Positions 25,219 through 33,118 of a stretch of DNA of 64,000 bases are shown here, piece after piece (the first letter of the stretch is position 1; each line of letters starts with the position of its first letter). Position numbers and translations under genes: made by a program. The stretch is taken from NCBI GenBank assembly GCA_963772375.1, contig CAVYXG010000001.1:806001-870000 (forward strand). The letters are read 5' to 3'. This DNA is from DATBHM01 sp963772375. GTDB taxonomy: Bacteria; Actinomycetota; UBA4738; JACQTL01. The notes under the pieces are model-generated. The model was given only the letters and a program-made list of their open reading frames with translations. It was not told the DNA's origin and ran no database searches.

Positions 25219-25980
25219 ATGTACGAACGGGAGCTCACGTTCGCGCACTCGCTGGCCGACCGGGCCGCGGAGATCGCCATGGGCTTCTACCAGGGCGAGT
25301 TCGAGGTGCACATCAAACCGGACTCCACGCCGGTGACCGAGGCCGACCTCGCCGTCGAGTCAATGATCCGGTCCCGGCTGGCGGAGGAATTCCCCTCGGA
25401 TGCCGTGCTCGGCGAGGAGCACGGCCTCGTCGGCACCGGATCGCGGGTCTGGGTGGTCGATCCGATCGACGGCACGAAGAACTTCGCGGCAGGCATCCAG
25501 ATCTGGGCCACACTGGTGGCGCTCCTCGTCGACGGCGAGCCCGTGCTCGGCCTCGTGGGTGCGCCGGCACTCGGCGAGCGCTACGGCGCCGCCTCCGGGG
25601 GCGGTGCGACCCTCAACGGCGAGCGCATCCACGTGTCCGACCGGGCCTCCCTGTCCGAGTGTCTCGTGTCGCACGCGTCCCTCGACGAGTGGCGGACCGG
25701 GCCGAACGCCGCGGGGTTCGCCGCGCTGACGGCCGGCGCGGCGAGGACGCGGGGGTTCGGTGACTTCTGGGGGCACGCGCTGGTGGCCCGCGGCGCGGCC
25801 GACGTGATGGTGGAGGCCGAGCTCCGGACGTGGGACTGGGCCGCCCTGGCTCCCCTCGTGCGCGAGGCCGGCGGAGCGGTGACGCAGCTCGACGGCACCC
25901 GCCCCGCCGATCGCGGGAGCGTCCTCACGACCAACGGCGCCGTCCACGACGAGGTCGTGCGCCTGTTCGGCGGCCGATAG
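25219..25980 (+). CDS. inositol-monophosphatase-family phosphatase (HisN-type histidinol phosphatase likely)
   Basis: A 253-aa metal-dependent phosphatase. It shows the GEEHG metal motif, the signature VVDPIDGTKNF and the C-terminal motif TWDWAALAPLVREAGG, all characteristic of the IMPase family. Actinobacterial members of this size are often histidinol-phosphate phosphatases (HisN), but inositol phosphate or 3'-phosphoadenosine phosphate are also possible substrates. No his genes are adjacent, so the assignment is by family only. It ends in front of a strong hairpin terminator shared with the convergent subtilase gene. Confidence 0.85.
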   Translation: MYERELTFAHSLADRAAEIAMGFYQGEFEVHIKPDSTPVTEADLAVESMIRSRLAEEFPSDAVLGEEHGLVGTGSRVWVVDPIDGTKNFAAGIQIWATLVALLVDGEPVLGLVGAPALGERYGAASGGGATLNGERIHVSDRASLSECLVSHASLDEWRTGPNAAGFAALTAGAARTRGFGDFWGHALVARGAADVMVEAELRTWDWAALAPLVREAGGAVTQLDGTRPADRGSVLTTNGAVHDEVVRLFGGR

Positions 25981-25994
25981 CCCGCCCCACGGCG

Positions 25995-26027
25995 CGAAGG
26001 GCCGGGCGGCGGCCGCCCGGCCCTTCG
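25995..26027. terminator. bidirectional hairpin terminator
   Basis: A perfect 16-bp inverted repeat with a single central base, CGAAGGGCCGGGCGGC and its complement, lies between two convergent genes (stops at 25980 and 26047). Its symmetry and position fit a bidirectional transcription stop, although no clear T-run follows on either strand. Confidence 0.7.
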
Positions 26028-26046
26028 ATGAGCTCCTGATCCCCGG

Positions 26047-29000
26047 CTACGTCGTCGTTGTGACGATCGTCGGGGTCCGGGATGGCGCGTTGTCGGGGAA
26101 CAGCACCAGGATGGAGGGGTCGTCGCCGGCCCCCGCCGACCCGGTCGCCACCTGCGCCGGGCTCCCGGCGTCGCACGCGTCGGTGCCCCAGAATCCGCCG
26201 CACACCAGGGTTCCGATGTCCAGCGCCGGGCTCGTGGCGTCCAGGGTCATGTCCCAGGTCCCCGTGGCGTCGTCGATCGACCCCACGCTGTCGCAGAAGG
26301 TCCCCGGCACGTCGCCGGAGAACCGCCCGGTGCACGCCGTCACCTGGTACGCGAGCTCCGGAGCCGAGTCGTCCAGCCCGATCGCCGACGCGTCCACGGC
26401 GAGGCCGACCAGGTTCGAGTTGTAGTTCGAGTAGTCGGCGAAGTAGTCGGCCGCGCACTCGTCGAACGGGCTCGGCAGCGACAGGTCGTACACGCAGACG
26501 ACGCCACCCACGCCGGGCTGCTTCACGACCAGGTAGTCGGCCTGCATGTCCGGGTCGGCGAACACGCCGTCGGCGCCCGCGTCGACCTTCACGTCCACCT
26601 CGAGCGTCTCCGTCGTGTTGTGCACCGCCGCTGCCTGGACCCCGAACTCGACCGGCTCGGTGGGCGTGTCGTCGTTGGTCAGGAAGTCCTGCCACGAGAT
26701 GCCGACGGCCGGGTCGGTTCCCGTCGGGACGCCCACCGCGTTGCCGTCGATCGTGTCGCCCGTGAACGACCGGGCGCCGACCGCGACGACATCCTCCTCA
26801 CCGGTGCTCGCGACGGGGTCCGTGCCGCCGAGCAGGTACAGGTCGGCATAGTCCGTGCCGGCCGAGGGGGTCGACGTGACCGTCAGTCCCTGGGGACCGC
26901 CCGTCAGGTCGAGCGCCGAGGGCGAGACGCCCGTCTGCGACGCGGCGAGCGGCGACGTCTCCCAGGCCACCCCCAGGACGTCCTGATGCGGGCCGTCCTG
27001 GTGGATGACCACGGTGCCGTCGACCGTCGGGTTGAAGTAGTACAGCCCGAACTCCTCCTCGGCCTGGTCGATCGCGGACGGGTCCAGCGAGAGCCGGGCC
27101 CACACCTTCCGGCTCTTCCCCGAGGCGAGGTGGAACGACCTGGTCGGCCCGAACGACGTCCCGTTCAGGGACACGTCGACGGATGCCAGGCCCGGATCCC
27201 CGAAGTCCGAGTACCGGACCACATCAGACACGTCGTAGTCGTGCCCGGCCGAGTCGTAGTTCTTCACCGTGAATGCCCGCACGACCTGCTCCGGTCCGGA
27301 TGCGATCCGGAGACCGAACGACAGGCTCCCCGGCCACGCCAGCGAACGGGCGGTGGCCGACTGGAACACCCGCACCCGGCCGGCGCCCATGTCGATGGCC
27401 GGGACCGGCGCCGTGAGGTCGTTGTTCTTCATCTTCCGGGTGGCCTGGTTCATCAGGAGGGCCTTGATCCGGGCGGGACCCCACGTCGGATGGAGCTGGC
27501 GCAGGAGCACCGCCGAGCCCGAGATGTGCGGAGCCGCCATCGACGTCCCCGACAGCAGCGCCGCGCCGTCGCCGGTCCCCACGCCGGCCGACGAGATGTC
27601 GAAGCCGGGCGCGGAGATGTCCGGCTTGAGGTCGTTGGTCAGCCGGGCCGGGCCCTCCGACGAGAAGTCGGTCATCGCGTCGGCGAACCCCGGGATCGGC
27701 GAGGGATCGGCGTGGAGCGTCGCGGTCACGGCCGCGGTGTTGAAGTTCCCGTTCGCCGCGTCCGGGCTCACGATGGCGCCGAGCGCCTCCGAGTCGTTCG
27801 TGCTGATCATCACCGCGGGGATCGTGATCTGGTCGACGAAGTCCCCCGGGCCGAGCGCCGAGGGGAAGCCCCCGAAGCCGTTCCACAGGATGACGCCGCT
27901 CGCGCCCATCTCCTGCGCGGTGAACACCTTCTCGCTGCCCGTGCAGTCGCCGGCCCCGGTCGACCCCTTGAACACCAGCGCGATGTGCCCCCCGAAGTCG
28001 CCGGGCGGCGGACTGGCGCCGTCGCACAGCTCGGCGTCGCTGGCGGCGGGGTTCGCGGGATCGGCGGGCGGGTCGAACTCCCGGGCGTCGATCACCGTGT
28101 CGGTCAGATCGGCCGACAGCGGGGCCGCCCAGTCTTGGATGACGGCGATGCCGTTGTCCGGCAGCGTGGTCGGCGGGCTGTCGACCGAGATGGTGTTGGC
28201 CACGAACTCGTCGATCGACGCGGCGACCGAGATGACGCCGCGGGCGTTGGCGGGGGTCCCCATGATGTACGAGGAGGCGCCGCTCGGCTGGTTCCCCGAG
28301 TTCCCGGCCGAGGCCACGAACACCGTGCCGAGGTCGACGACCCGTTGCGCGGCAACGGCCTCGACCGAGTTCAGGGTCCCGTAGTCGACGCCGCCGGAGA
28401 ACGACAGCACGTCGGCGTGGTCGCTGGTGTCGCCGTCCTGGTTCGGGTCGACGGCGCGCTCGTAGCCTGCCACCAGCACGTCGTCGGTCGAGTTCCCGAC
28501 GTCCCACACCTTGTAGGCCAGAATCTTGACCTTGGGGGCGACGCCGGCCCCGACCTTGCCGGGCACGCCGATGCCGCAGCACGTCCCGCCGGTGTGGCTG
28601 CCGTGACCGTCCCGGTCGAGCGGGTCGAAGTCCGGCCGCGGGATGTCGTTGGTCGTGTCCGTGTCCAGCACGTCGTAGTTCGAGCCGACGAAGTCGAACC
28701 CGCCGATGACCTTCTTGGTGGGGAACGTGCCCGGCTCGACGACGTTCGGGTCGTTGTTCGCGTAGTCGGCCGGGTCGCCCGACCCGCCGAAGTCCTTGTG
28801 CGTGTAGTCGATGCCGGTGTCGACGAGGGCGAGGGTCATCCCCTGGCCCTGGGCGCCGAACTTCTGCCACACCTTCGGCGCGCCGATGAACGGCACGCTG
28901 CTCTCGTTGTCGAGCTTCACGATCGAGACCGGCTGGACCGACGCCACGTCGGACCGCCGGGCCAGCGCCTCGGCTGCCGCCGGGGAGAGCCGGGCCGAGA

Positions 29001-29364
29001 ACGCGTTCACCAGCGTGCCGTACCGGAAGACGACGAGGCCGCCCATCGCGTTCGCCTGGCGCAGCGCGCCCGCCTGGGAGGCGAGGGCCGCGGCCTTGGC
29101 CTGGCGCTCCGAGGCGCCGGAGAGCGAGGAGCCGGACGCCCTGGCCGATCGGACGGCGTCGGCGACCGCCGGCGCCCGCATCACGACGAAGTACCGGGAG
29201 AGCCTGGCTGCCGCCCCCACCGCGGGTACGAAGCCCCGTTGCGGCGCGACGTGTTCCCGTGCGTCGATCCGATGGCCCGAGCCGACCCCGGCGCCGGAGA
29301 GCCCCGGCATCGCGGCGATCAGCGTGAGCGAGAGCGCGAGCGCCCACGTCCAGCGCGACTTCAT
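26047..29364 (-). CDS. secreted subtilisin-like serine protease (S8 family) with PA domain
   Basis: A 1105-aa exported protease. It has a signal peptide, an I9-like propeptide (about residues 55-150) and an S8 catalytic domain. The catalytic Asp is in ALVDTGIDYTH (about 181), His in DGHGSHTGG (about 256), the oxyanion Asn in ASAGNSGNQ and Ser in SGTSMAAPH (about 606). A protease-associated domain (about 435-500, GASGVILWNGFGG) is inserted before the Ser, as in large extracellular subtilases. The C-terminal 400 residues are beta-rich, with a late acidic segment (DECAADYFADYSNYNS) and several Cys. No LPXTG or other sorting signal is seen. It probably degrades external protein. Confidence 0.92.
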   Translation of the reverse strand: MKSRWTWALALSLTLIAAMPGLSGAGVGSGHRIDAREHVAPQRGFVPAVGAAARLSRYFVVMRAPAVADAVRSARASGSSLSGASERQAKAAALASQAGALRQANAMGGLVVFRYGTLVNAFSARLSPAAAEALARRSDVASVQPVSIVKLDNESSVPFIGAPKVWQKFGAQGQGMTLALVDTGIDYTHKDFGGSGDPADYANNDPNVVEPGTFPTKKVIGGFDFVGSNYDVLDTDTTNDIPRPDFDPLDRDGHGSHTGGTCCGIGVPGKVGAGVAPKVKILAYKVWDVGNSTDDVLVAGYERAVDPNQDGDTSDHADVLSFSGGVDYGTLNSVEAVAAQRVVDLGTVFVASAGNSGNQPSGASSYIMGTPANARGVISVAASIDEFVANTISVDSPPTTLPDNGIAVIQDWAAPLSADLTDTVIDAREFDPPADPANPAASDAELCDGASPPPGDFGGHIALVFKGSTGAGDCTGSEKVFTAQEMGASGVILWNGFGGFPSALGPGDFVDQITIPAVMISTNDSEALGAIVSPDAANGNFNTAAVTATLHADPSPIPGFADAMTDFSSEGPARLTNDLKPDISAPGFDISSAGVGTGDGAALLSGTSMAAPHISGSAVLLRQLHPTWGPARIKALLMNQATRKMKNNDLTAPVPAIDMGAGRVRVFQSATARSLAWPGSLSFGLRIASGPEQVVRAFTVKNYDSAGHDYDVSDVVRYSDFGDPGLASVDVSLNGTSFGPTRSFHLASGKSRKVWARLSLDPSAIDQAEEEFGLYYFNPTVDGTVVIHQDGPHQDVLGVAWETSPLAASQTGVSPSALDLTGGPQGLTVTSTPSAGTDYADLYLLGGTDPVASTGEEDVVAVGARSFTGDTIDGNAVGVPTGTDPAVGISWQDFLTNDDTPTEPVEFGVQAAAVHNTTETLEVDVKVDAGADGVFADPDMQADYLVVKQPGVGGVVCVYDLSLPSPFDECAADYFADYSNYNSNLVGLAVDASAIGLDDSAPELAYQVTACTGRFSGDVPGTFCDSVGSIDDATGTWDMTLDATSPALDIGTLVCGGFWGTDACDAGSPAQVATGSAGAGDDPSILVLFPDNAPSRTPTIVTTTT

Positions 29365-29531
29365 GGCGATCCCCTCCCCGGGGCAGCGGACAGCAGCGGA
29401 ATCTCGGACTGCCCCTTCGATTCGGTGTGCGGCTGCTGGCTCGGATGCTTGTCCGGGTCGCTCTTCCTGTCAAACGCGCTCCGACACGTCGTCTGCCATG
29501 CGCAGCTGGCCGATCGGACCCGCCAACGCCG

Positions 29532-29562
29532 GGGGCCACCCGGGTCGAACCCGGATGGCCCC
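29532..29562 (-). terminator. hairpin terminator after yceI
   Basis: Two 13-nt arms (GGGGCCACCCGGG and its partner) with a 5-nt TCGAA loop lie 21 bp after the yceI stop. One position is a C-A mismatch on the plus strand but a G-U pair in minus-strand RNA, so it fits a terminator for the minus strand. The rest of the 218-bp gap before the subtilase start shows no gene. Confidence 0.65.
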
Positions 29563-29582
29563 GCAGTACGTTTTGGTCGCGG

Positions 29583-30173
29583 CTACGCGGCCTCGGACCT
29601 GGCCTCCTCCACGAACTTCGCCTGGACGTCGATCTCGATCTGGACCTTCTTGCTGACGAGCACGCCGCCCCGCTCGAGGGCGACGTTCCACGTCATGCCC
29701 CAGTCCTCGCGGTCGATCTCGGTGGTTCCGGTGAACGCCACACGCATGCCGCCCCACGGATCGCCGGTCAGCCCGTCGAACTCCGCGTCGAGCGTTACCG
29801 GCCGGGTCACGTCTCGGACGGTGAGCTCGCCCTCGAGCCGCAGCCCGGTCTCGCCGCTGCGTTCCACCTTCGTCGACCGGAACGTCATCACCGGGAACCG
29901 CTCGACGTCGAGGAAGTCGGGCGAGCGCAGGTGCTGGTCGCGATCCGGCGAGCCCGTGGTGATGCTCGCCGTGTCGACGCGCACCTCGACGGTCGAGTCC
30001 TCCGGACCCTCGCCGACCACGATCCTGCCGTCGAACACGTCGAAGCTGCCCCGCACCTTGGTCACCATCAGGTGCCGGGCGACGAACCCCAGCCGCGAGT
30101 GCGCGGGGTCCACCTCCCAGGTCCCCAGGGCCGGGATCTCGATCCCGTCGACGATCCTGGTCGCATCCGCCAT
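29583..30173 (-). CDS. YceI-family periplasmic/lipid-binding-like protein
   Basis: A 196-aa protein with the YceI beta-barrel signature: WEVDPAHSRLGFVARHLMV at the start, SITTGSPDRDQHLRSPDFLD in the middle and VLVSKKVQIEIDV at the end. YceI proteins bind long isoprenoid or lipid molecules. This one lacks an obvious signal peptide, so it may be cytoplasmic. The ATG at 30173 has an AGGAGG site. It is divergent from a MarR regulator gene, and palindromes in the shared promoter region suggest direct control by that regulator. Confidence 0.9.
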   Translation of the reverse strand: MADATRIVDGIEIPALGTWEVDPAHSRLGFVARHLMVTKVRGSFDVFDGRIVVGEGPEDSTVEVRVDTASITTGSPDRDQHLRSPDFLDVERFPVMTFRSTKVERSGETGLRLEGELTVRDVTRPVTLDAEFDGLTGDPWGGMRVAFTGTTEIDREDWGMTWNVALERGGVLVSKKVQIEIDVQAKFVEEARSEAA

Positions 30174-30211
30174 GGTCCTGCCTCCTTCCGATTCCGACCT
30201 CGCCAGATTCG

Positions 30212-30223
30212 TTGTCTTGACAA
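30212..30223. promoter_or_regulatory. palindrome TTGTC-tt-GACAA in the yceI/marR intergenic region
   Basis: A 12-bp palindrome with 5-bp arms lies just downstream of the predicted yceI start point. It is a candidate half or full operator for the MarR-family regulator encoded next door. Confidence 0.4.
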
Positions 30224-30226
30224 TGA

Positions 30227-30250
30227 TTGCTGACGCAACGTTATCAGCAA
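30227..30250. promoter_or_regulatory. operator-like inverted repeat TTGCTGA-N10-TCAGCAA
   Basis: Perfect 7-bp arms are separated by 10 bp. The repeat covers the predicted -10 region of yceI, a usual position for repression by a MarR dimer. Confidence 0.5.
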
Positions 30251-30266
30251 CTCGTTGCGCCGTCAA
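30238..30266 (-). promoter_or_regulatory. promoter of yceI
   Basis: On the minus strand, TTGACG (30266-30261) and TAACGT (30243-30238) are 17 bp apart, a good housekeeping-sigma match. The -10 lies inside the TTGCTGA/TCAGCAA inverted repeat. Confidence 0.55.
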
Positions 30267-30282
30267 CTGTTCTTGATAGACT
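30255..30282 (+). promoter_or_regulatory. candidate promoter of the marR gene
   Basis: TTGCGC at 30255-30260 and TAGACT at 30277-30282 are 16 bp apart. The ATG follows 9 bp later without a ribosome binding site, so the transcript may be leaderless. The -35 overlaps the yceI promoter. Confidence 0.35.
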
Positions 30283-30291
30283 TCCCCCCAG

Positions 30292-30792
30292 ATGGAGGAG
30301 CGAAACCGGTACCCGGGACTCGCGGCGTGGATCGCGCTGGTCGAGGCGCACGCCGCGGCCGTCGAGAGCGTCGAGGCCGACCTCGTGCGCGAGACGAACC
30401 TGCCCCTCTCCTGGCACGAGGTGCTCGTGCGCCTGTCCCGAACCGAGGAGGGTTCGATGCGGATGCAGGAGCTGGCAAGGGCCGTGCTCCTGTCGAAGAG
30501 CGGGCTCACCCGGCTGGCCGACCGCATGCAGGTGGCGGGGCTCATCGAGCGCACGGCGTGCGACTCGGACCGCCGCGGGACCTGGGCGGTGATCACGCCG
30601 GCCGGCCGGGAGGCCCTCGACCGGGCGACGCCGTCGTTCCTCGCCGCCGTCGACCGCCACTTCTCCGGGCACCTTGACGCCGACGAGATCGAGTCGGTCG
30701 CGTCCTCGCTGCGGAAGGTCACCCACGCCCACGACGCCGGGCAGTGCACGACGCAGGACCTGACCGGCGCGGCCGAGCCCCAGCGGGTCTGA
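30292..30792 (+). CDS. MarR-family transcriptional regulator
   Basis: A 166-aa winged-helix regulator. It shows the MarR core, with the recognition helix region LLSKSGLTRLADRM and the wing DRRGTWAVITPAG; DSDRRG is the typical DxRxx signature. Such proteins act as dimers that leave their palindromic operator when a small phenolic or oxidant ligand binds. It is divergent from yceI, and the intergenic palindromes are probable binding sites. The start ATG follows a TAGACT element closely, suggesting a leaderless message. Confidence 0.92.
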   Translation: MEERNRYPGLAAWIALVEAHAAAVESVEADLVRETNLPLSWHEVLVRLSRTEEGSMRMQELARAVLLSKSGLTRLADRMQVAGLIERTACDSDRRGTWAVITPAGREALDRATPSFLAAVDRHFSGHLDADEIESVASSLRKVTHAHDAGQCTTQDLTGAAEPQRV

Positions 30793-30815
30793 ACCCGGTC
30801 ACCGCCGGGGATCGG

Positions 30816-30889
30816 TCGGGGCGGCGGGATTTGAACCCGCGGCCTCTGCCTCCCAAAGGCAGCGCGCTTCCAAACTGCGCTACGCCCCG
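30816..30889 (-). tRNA. tRNA-Pro (anticodon TGG)
   Basis: The minus strand folds into a full cloverleaf of 74 nt. The acceptor CGGGGCG pairs with CGCCCCG, the D-arm follows TAGCGCAG, the anticodon loop TTTGGGA gives TGG, and the T-arm loop has TTCAAAT. The 3' CCA is not encoded (CCG instead). Confidence 0.95.
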
Positions 30890-31028
30890 CTGTCCGGCAT
30901 TGTAGGCGCGTCACCGGCCGGAACCCGCGCAGCGCTGCGCCGGGGGGTAGGGAGGGGAGAGCCGGACGTGGCGGGCACGGCGGCGGATCGGCGCAGCGCG
31001 TTGCGATCATTGCGGTACCCGGGGCTGC

Positions 31029-32012
31029 GTGCAACCAAACACGTCAGGCGCGGTGGCGCGGCGTTCGTTGGTCGCCGCTCGGCGGTTGCCGGGCCGGGTC
31101 CAGTTCGGATATGACCTGTTCGTGCCGGGCGGCGTGGAGCTCTCACGACTCGACAAGATGTACTGGCCGGACGACGGCCTGACCAAGGGCGACCTGATCC
31201 GCTACGTCGAGGCGGTGGGGCCCCAGTTCCTCCGCCACCTCCGCAACCGGCCCCTCACGGTGATCCGGTTCCCGGACGGGATCTCGGGCGGCTCCTTCTA
31301 CCAGAAGCAGACGCCCGACTACGCGCCGCCGTGGGTCCGGACCATCACGCTCCCCGCCGACTCCGGTCGGGGCAAGCGCAAGGAGGTCCGGTACGCGCTC
31401 TGCAACGACCGGCGGACGCTCGTGTGGCTGGCGAACCAGGGCTCCATCGAATTCCACCCGTGGATCTCGCGGGTCGACCGCCTGTGGCGTCCGGAGTACC
31501 TGATCATGGACGTCGACCCGCCGGCCGGGCGGTTCGACCTCGCGGTGCGCACGGCGCTGGTGACGCGGGAGGTGCTGGCGCGGCACGGGCTCGAGTCCTG
31601 CGCGAAGACATCCGGCGCGAAGGGCGTGCACGTGTACGTACCGCTCCAGCGACGCCACGGGTTCGACGAGGCCTCGCGAGCCGCCGGCGCCCTGGCCGCC
31701 GAGGCCGCCGCGGTGGAACCGAACCTGATCACGGTCCAGTTCATGAAGAAGGAACGGGGCGACCGGGTGTTCCTCGACGCGACCAGGATCGGGCCGGGCA
31801 AGCACGTGGTGAGCGCGTACTCGCCGCGCGCCCGGCCCGGGGGGACCGTGTCGTTCCCGGTGCCGTGGAAGGATCTCGAGCGCATCACGCCGCAGGACTT
31901 CACGATCGCCAACGTCCCGGACCTGATCGGCCGCGACGACCCGTGGCAGGCCTCGATGCCTCCGCTCCAGCGGCTCCCCGCCGAGCTCACCCGGGAGCCT
32001 CAGCCCGACTGA
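31029..32012 (+). CDS. LigD-type polymerase/primase domain protein
   Basis: Archaeo-eukaryotic-primase-type polymerase like the polymerase domain of the NHEJ ligase LigD. It starts its core with VELSRLDKMYWPDDGLTKGDL and carries the metal-binding MDVDPP motif and the SGAKGVHVYVPL motif. It has no ligase or phosphoesterase domain and no Ku gene is nearby, so it is a stand-alone polymerase. The start is unsure: GTG 31029 gives 327 aa, while GTG 31122 or 31134 would begin just before the conserved core. It probably fills gaps or adds ribonucleotides at broken DNA ends. Confidence 0.85.
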   Translation: MQPNTSGAVARRSLVAARRLPGRVQFGYDLFVPGGVELSRLDKMYWPDDGLTKGDLIRYVEAVGPQFLRHLRNRPLTVIRFPDGISGGSFYQKQTPDYAPPWVRTITLPADSGRGKRKEVRYALCNDRRTLVWLANQGSIEFHPWISRVDRLWRPEYLIMDVDPPAGRFDLAVRTALVTREVLARHGLESCAKTSGAKGVHVYVPLQRRHGFDEASRAAGALAAEAAAVEPNLITVQFMKKERGDRVFLDATRIGPGKHVVSAYSPRARPGGTVSFPVPWKDLERITPQDFTIANVPDLIGRDDPWQASMPPLQRLPAELTREPQPD

Positions 32013-32869
32013 TCGGGCAGATCCCACTCCCCGCGGGCGACGATCCGCACTCCCCCGCCGACGAGCACCGACCATGTGTCGCCGTCCGGCTCGACGGTGA
32101 CGTGCAGGCTGCTCGGACGGCCGGCCTCCTCGCCCTGGCGGATGACCATCGACCCGGGCATCCGCCCCAGCCCCCGCGCCGCCAGGTACGCCCCGCACGG
32201 GCCTGCGGCCGACCCGGTCGCAGGGTCCTCCGCCAGCGTGACGCCGGGCGCGAACAGCCGGGCCTTCGCGCCCTCCTCGGTCACCGCGAACAGGTACAGC
32301 GCATCGCACTCGAGCTCCGCGTTGATCGCGCCGACCTCCCGCGGCCGCATCTCCGCCCGGGCGACGGCGTCCGGAGTGCGAACGGGAACCATGAGGTGCA
32401 GCAGGCCGGTCGACACCGCCTGGGGCGGGGTCGCGGGGTCGAGGTCGTCCTGGGTGAGGCCGATCGCGGCGGCGATGCGCTCTGGGTCGTTCAGCTCCAG
32501 GCCGAACTCCGGCGGGAGCTGCCGAACGCTCGCGGTTCCCTCCTCGAGGTCGACCTCCACGGCGAACTCCCCCGCCGCCACCTCCTGGGTGGCCTTCGGG
32601 CCGATCAGCCCATCGGCCGCGAGGACGAATGCCGTCCCGAGGGTCGGGTGGCCGGCGAACGGCATCTCGTAGCCGGGCGAGAAGATCCGCATGCGGTACC
32701 GGCCGGGTTCGGCGTGCGTGACGAACGTCGATTCGCTGAACCCGATCTCGCGGGTGAGCGCCTGCATCCTGTCGCCGTCGAGCCCAGCGGCGTCGGGAAC
32801 GACCATCAGCTGGTTCCCGGCCAGCGGCCGCGGCGTGAACACGTCGGCGATGACGAACGGAACCCGCAT
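32000..32869 (-). CDS. PhzF-family isomerase/epimerase-like protein
   Basis: About 289 aa with the duplicated PhzF fold. The key phrases are MPFAGHPTLGTAF and EDPATGSAAGPCGAYL, which line the active site in the diaminopimelate-epimerase-like family. Reactions vary (isomerisation of small acids); the substrate is unknown. The ATG at 32869 is used. Its C-terminal end overlaps the convergent polymerase gene by 13 bp. The frame is open further upstream only because it reads through the tRNA-Gly gene in reverse. Confidence 0.88.
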   Translation of the reverse strand: MRVPFVIADVFTPRPLAGNQLMVVPDAAGLDGDRMQALTREIGFSESTFVTHAEPGRYRMRIFSPGYEMPFAGHPTLGTAFVLAADGLIGPKATQEVAAGEFAVEVDLEEGTASVRQLPPEFGLELNDPERIAAAIGLTQDDLDPATPPQAVSTGLLHLMVPVRTPDAVARAEMRPREVGAINAELECDALYLFAVTEEGAKARLFAPGVTLAEDPATGSAAGPCGAYLAARGLGRMPGSMVIRQGEEAGRPSSLHVTVEPDGDTWSVLVGGGVRIVARGEWDLPDQSG

Positions 32870-32917
32870 AGCGGGAGTATCGCAGGGGCACCGGCCGGTA
32901 GACTCAGACGTCGCCAC

Positions 32918-32991
<74 letters not shown>

Positions 32992-33118
32992 CAGGTCAAG
33001 GCGCGTTTGCGCTGGTCAGAGGCCATGCGCGCTCCCCTCCCCGTTCCTCGTCCTTCCCCACCATTCGGCACAGCGTTGCGGCTCGCGGCCCGGACGCGGC
33101 CGGGTGTCGAACCCGTGG

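Noticed and set aside
26620..30276. Very long open plus-strand frame opposite the subtilase
   Set aside because: It is antisense to a clear subtilase and yceI, is Arg/Val-rich without motifs and results from high GC with few stops.
30793..31028. Possible promoter or att site next to tRNA-Pro
   Set aside because: No direct repeat of the tRNA 3' end was found within the window.
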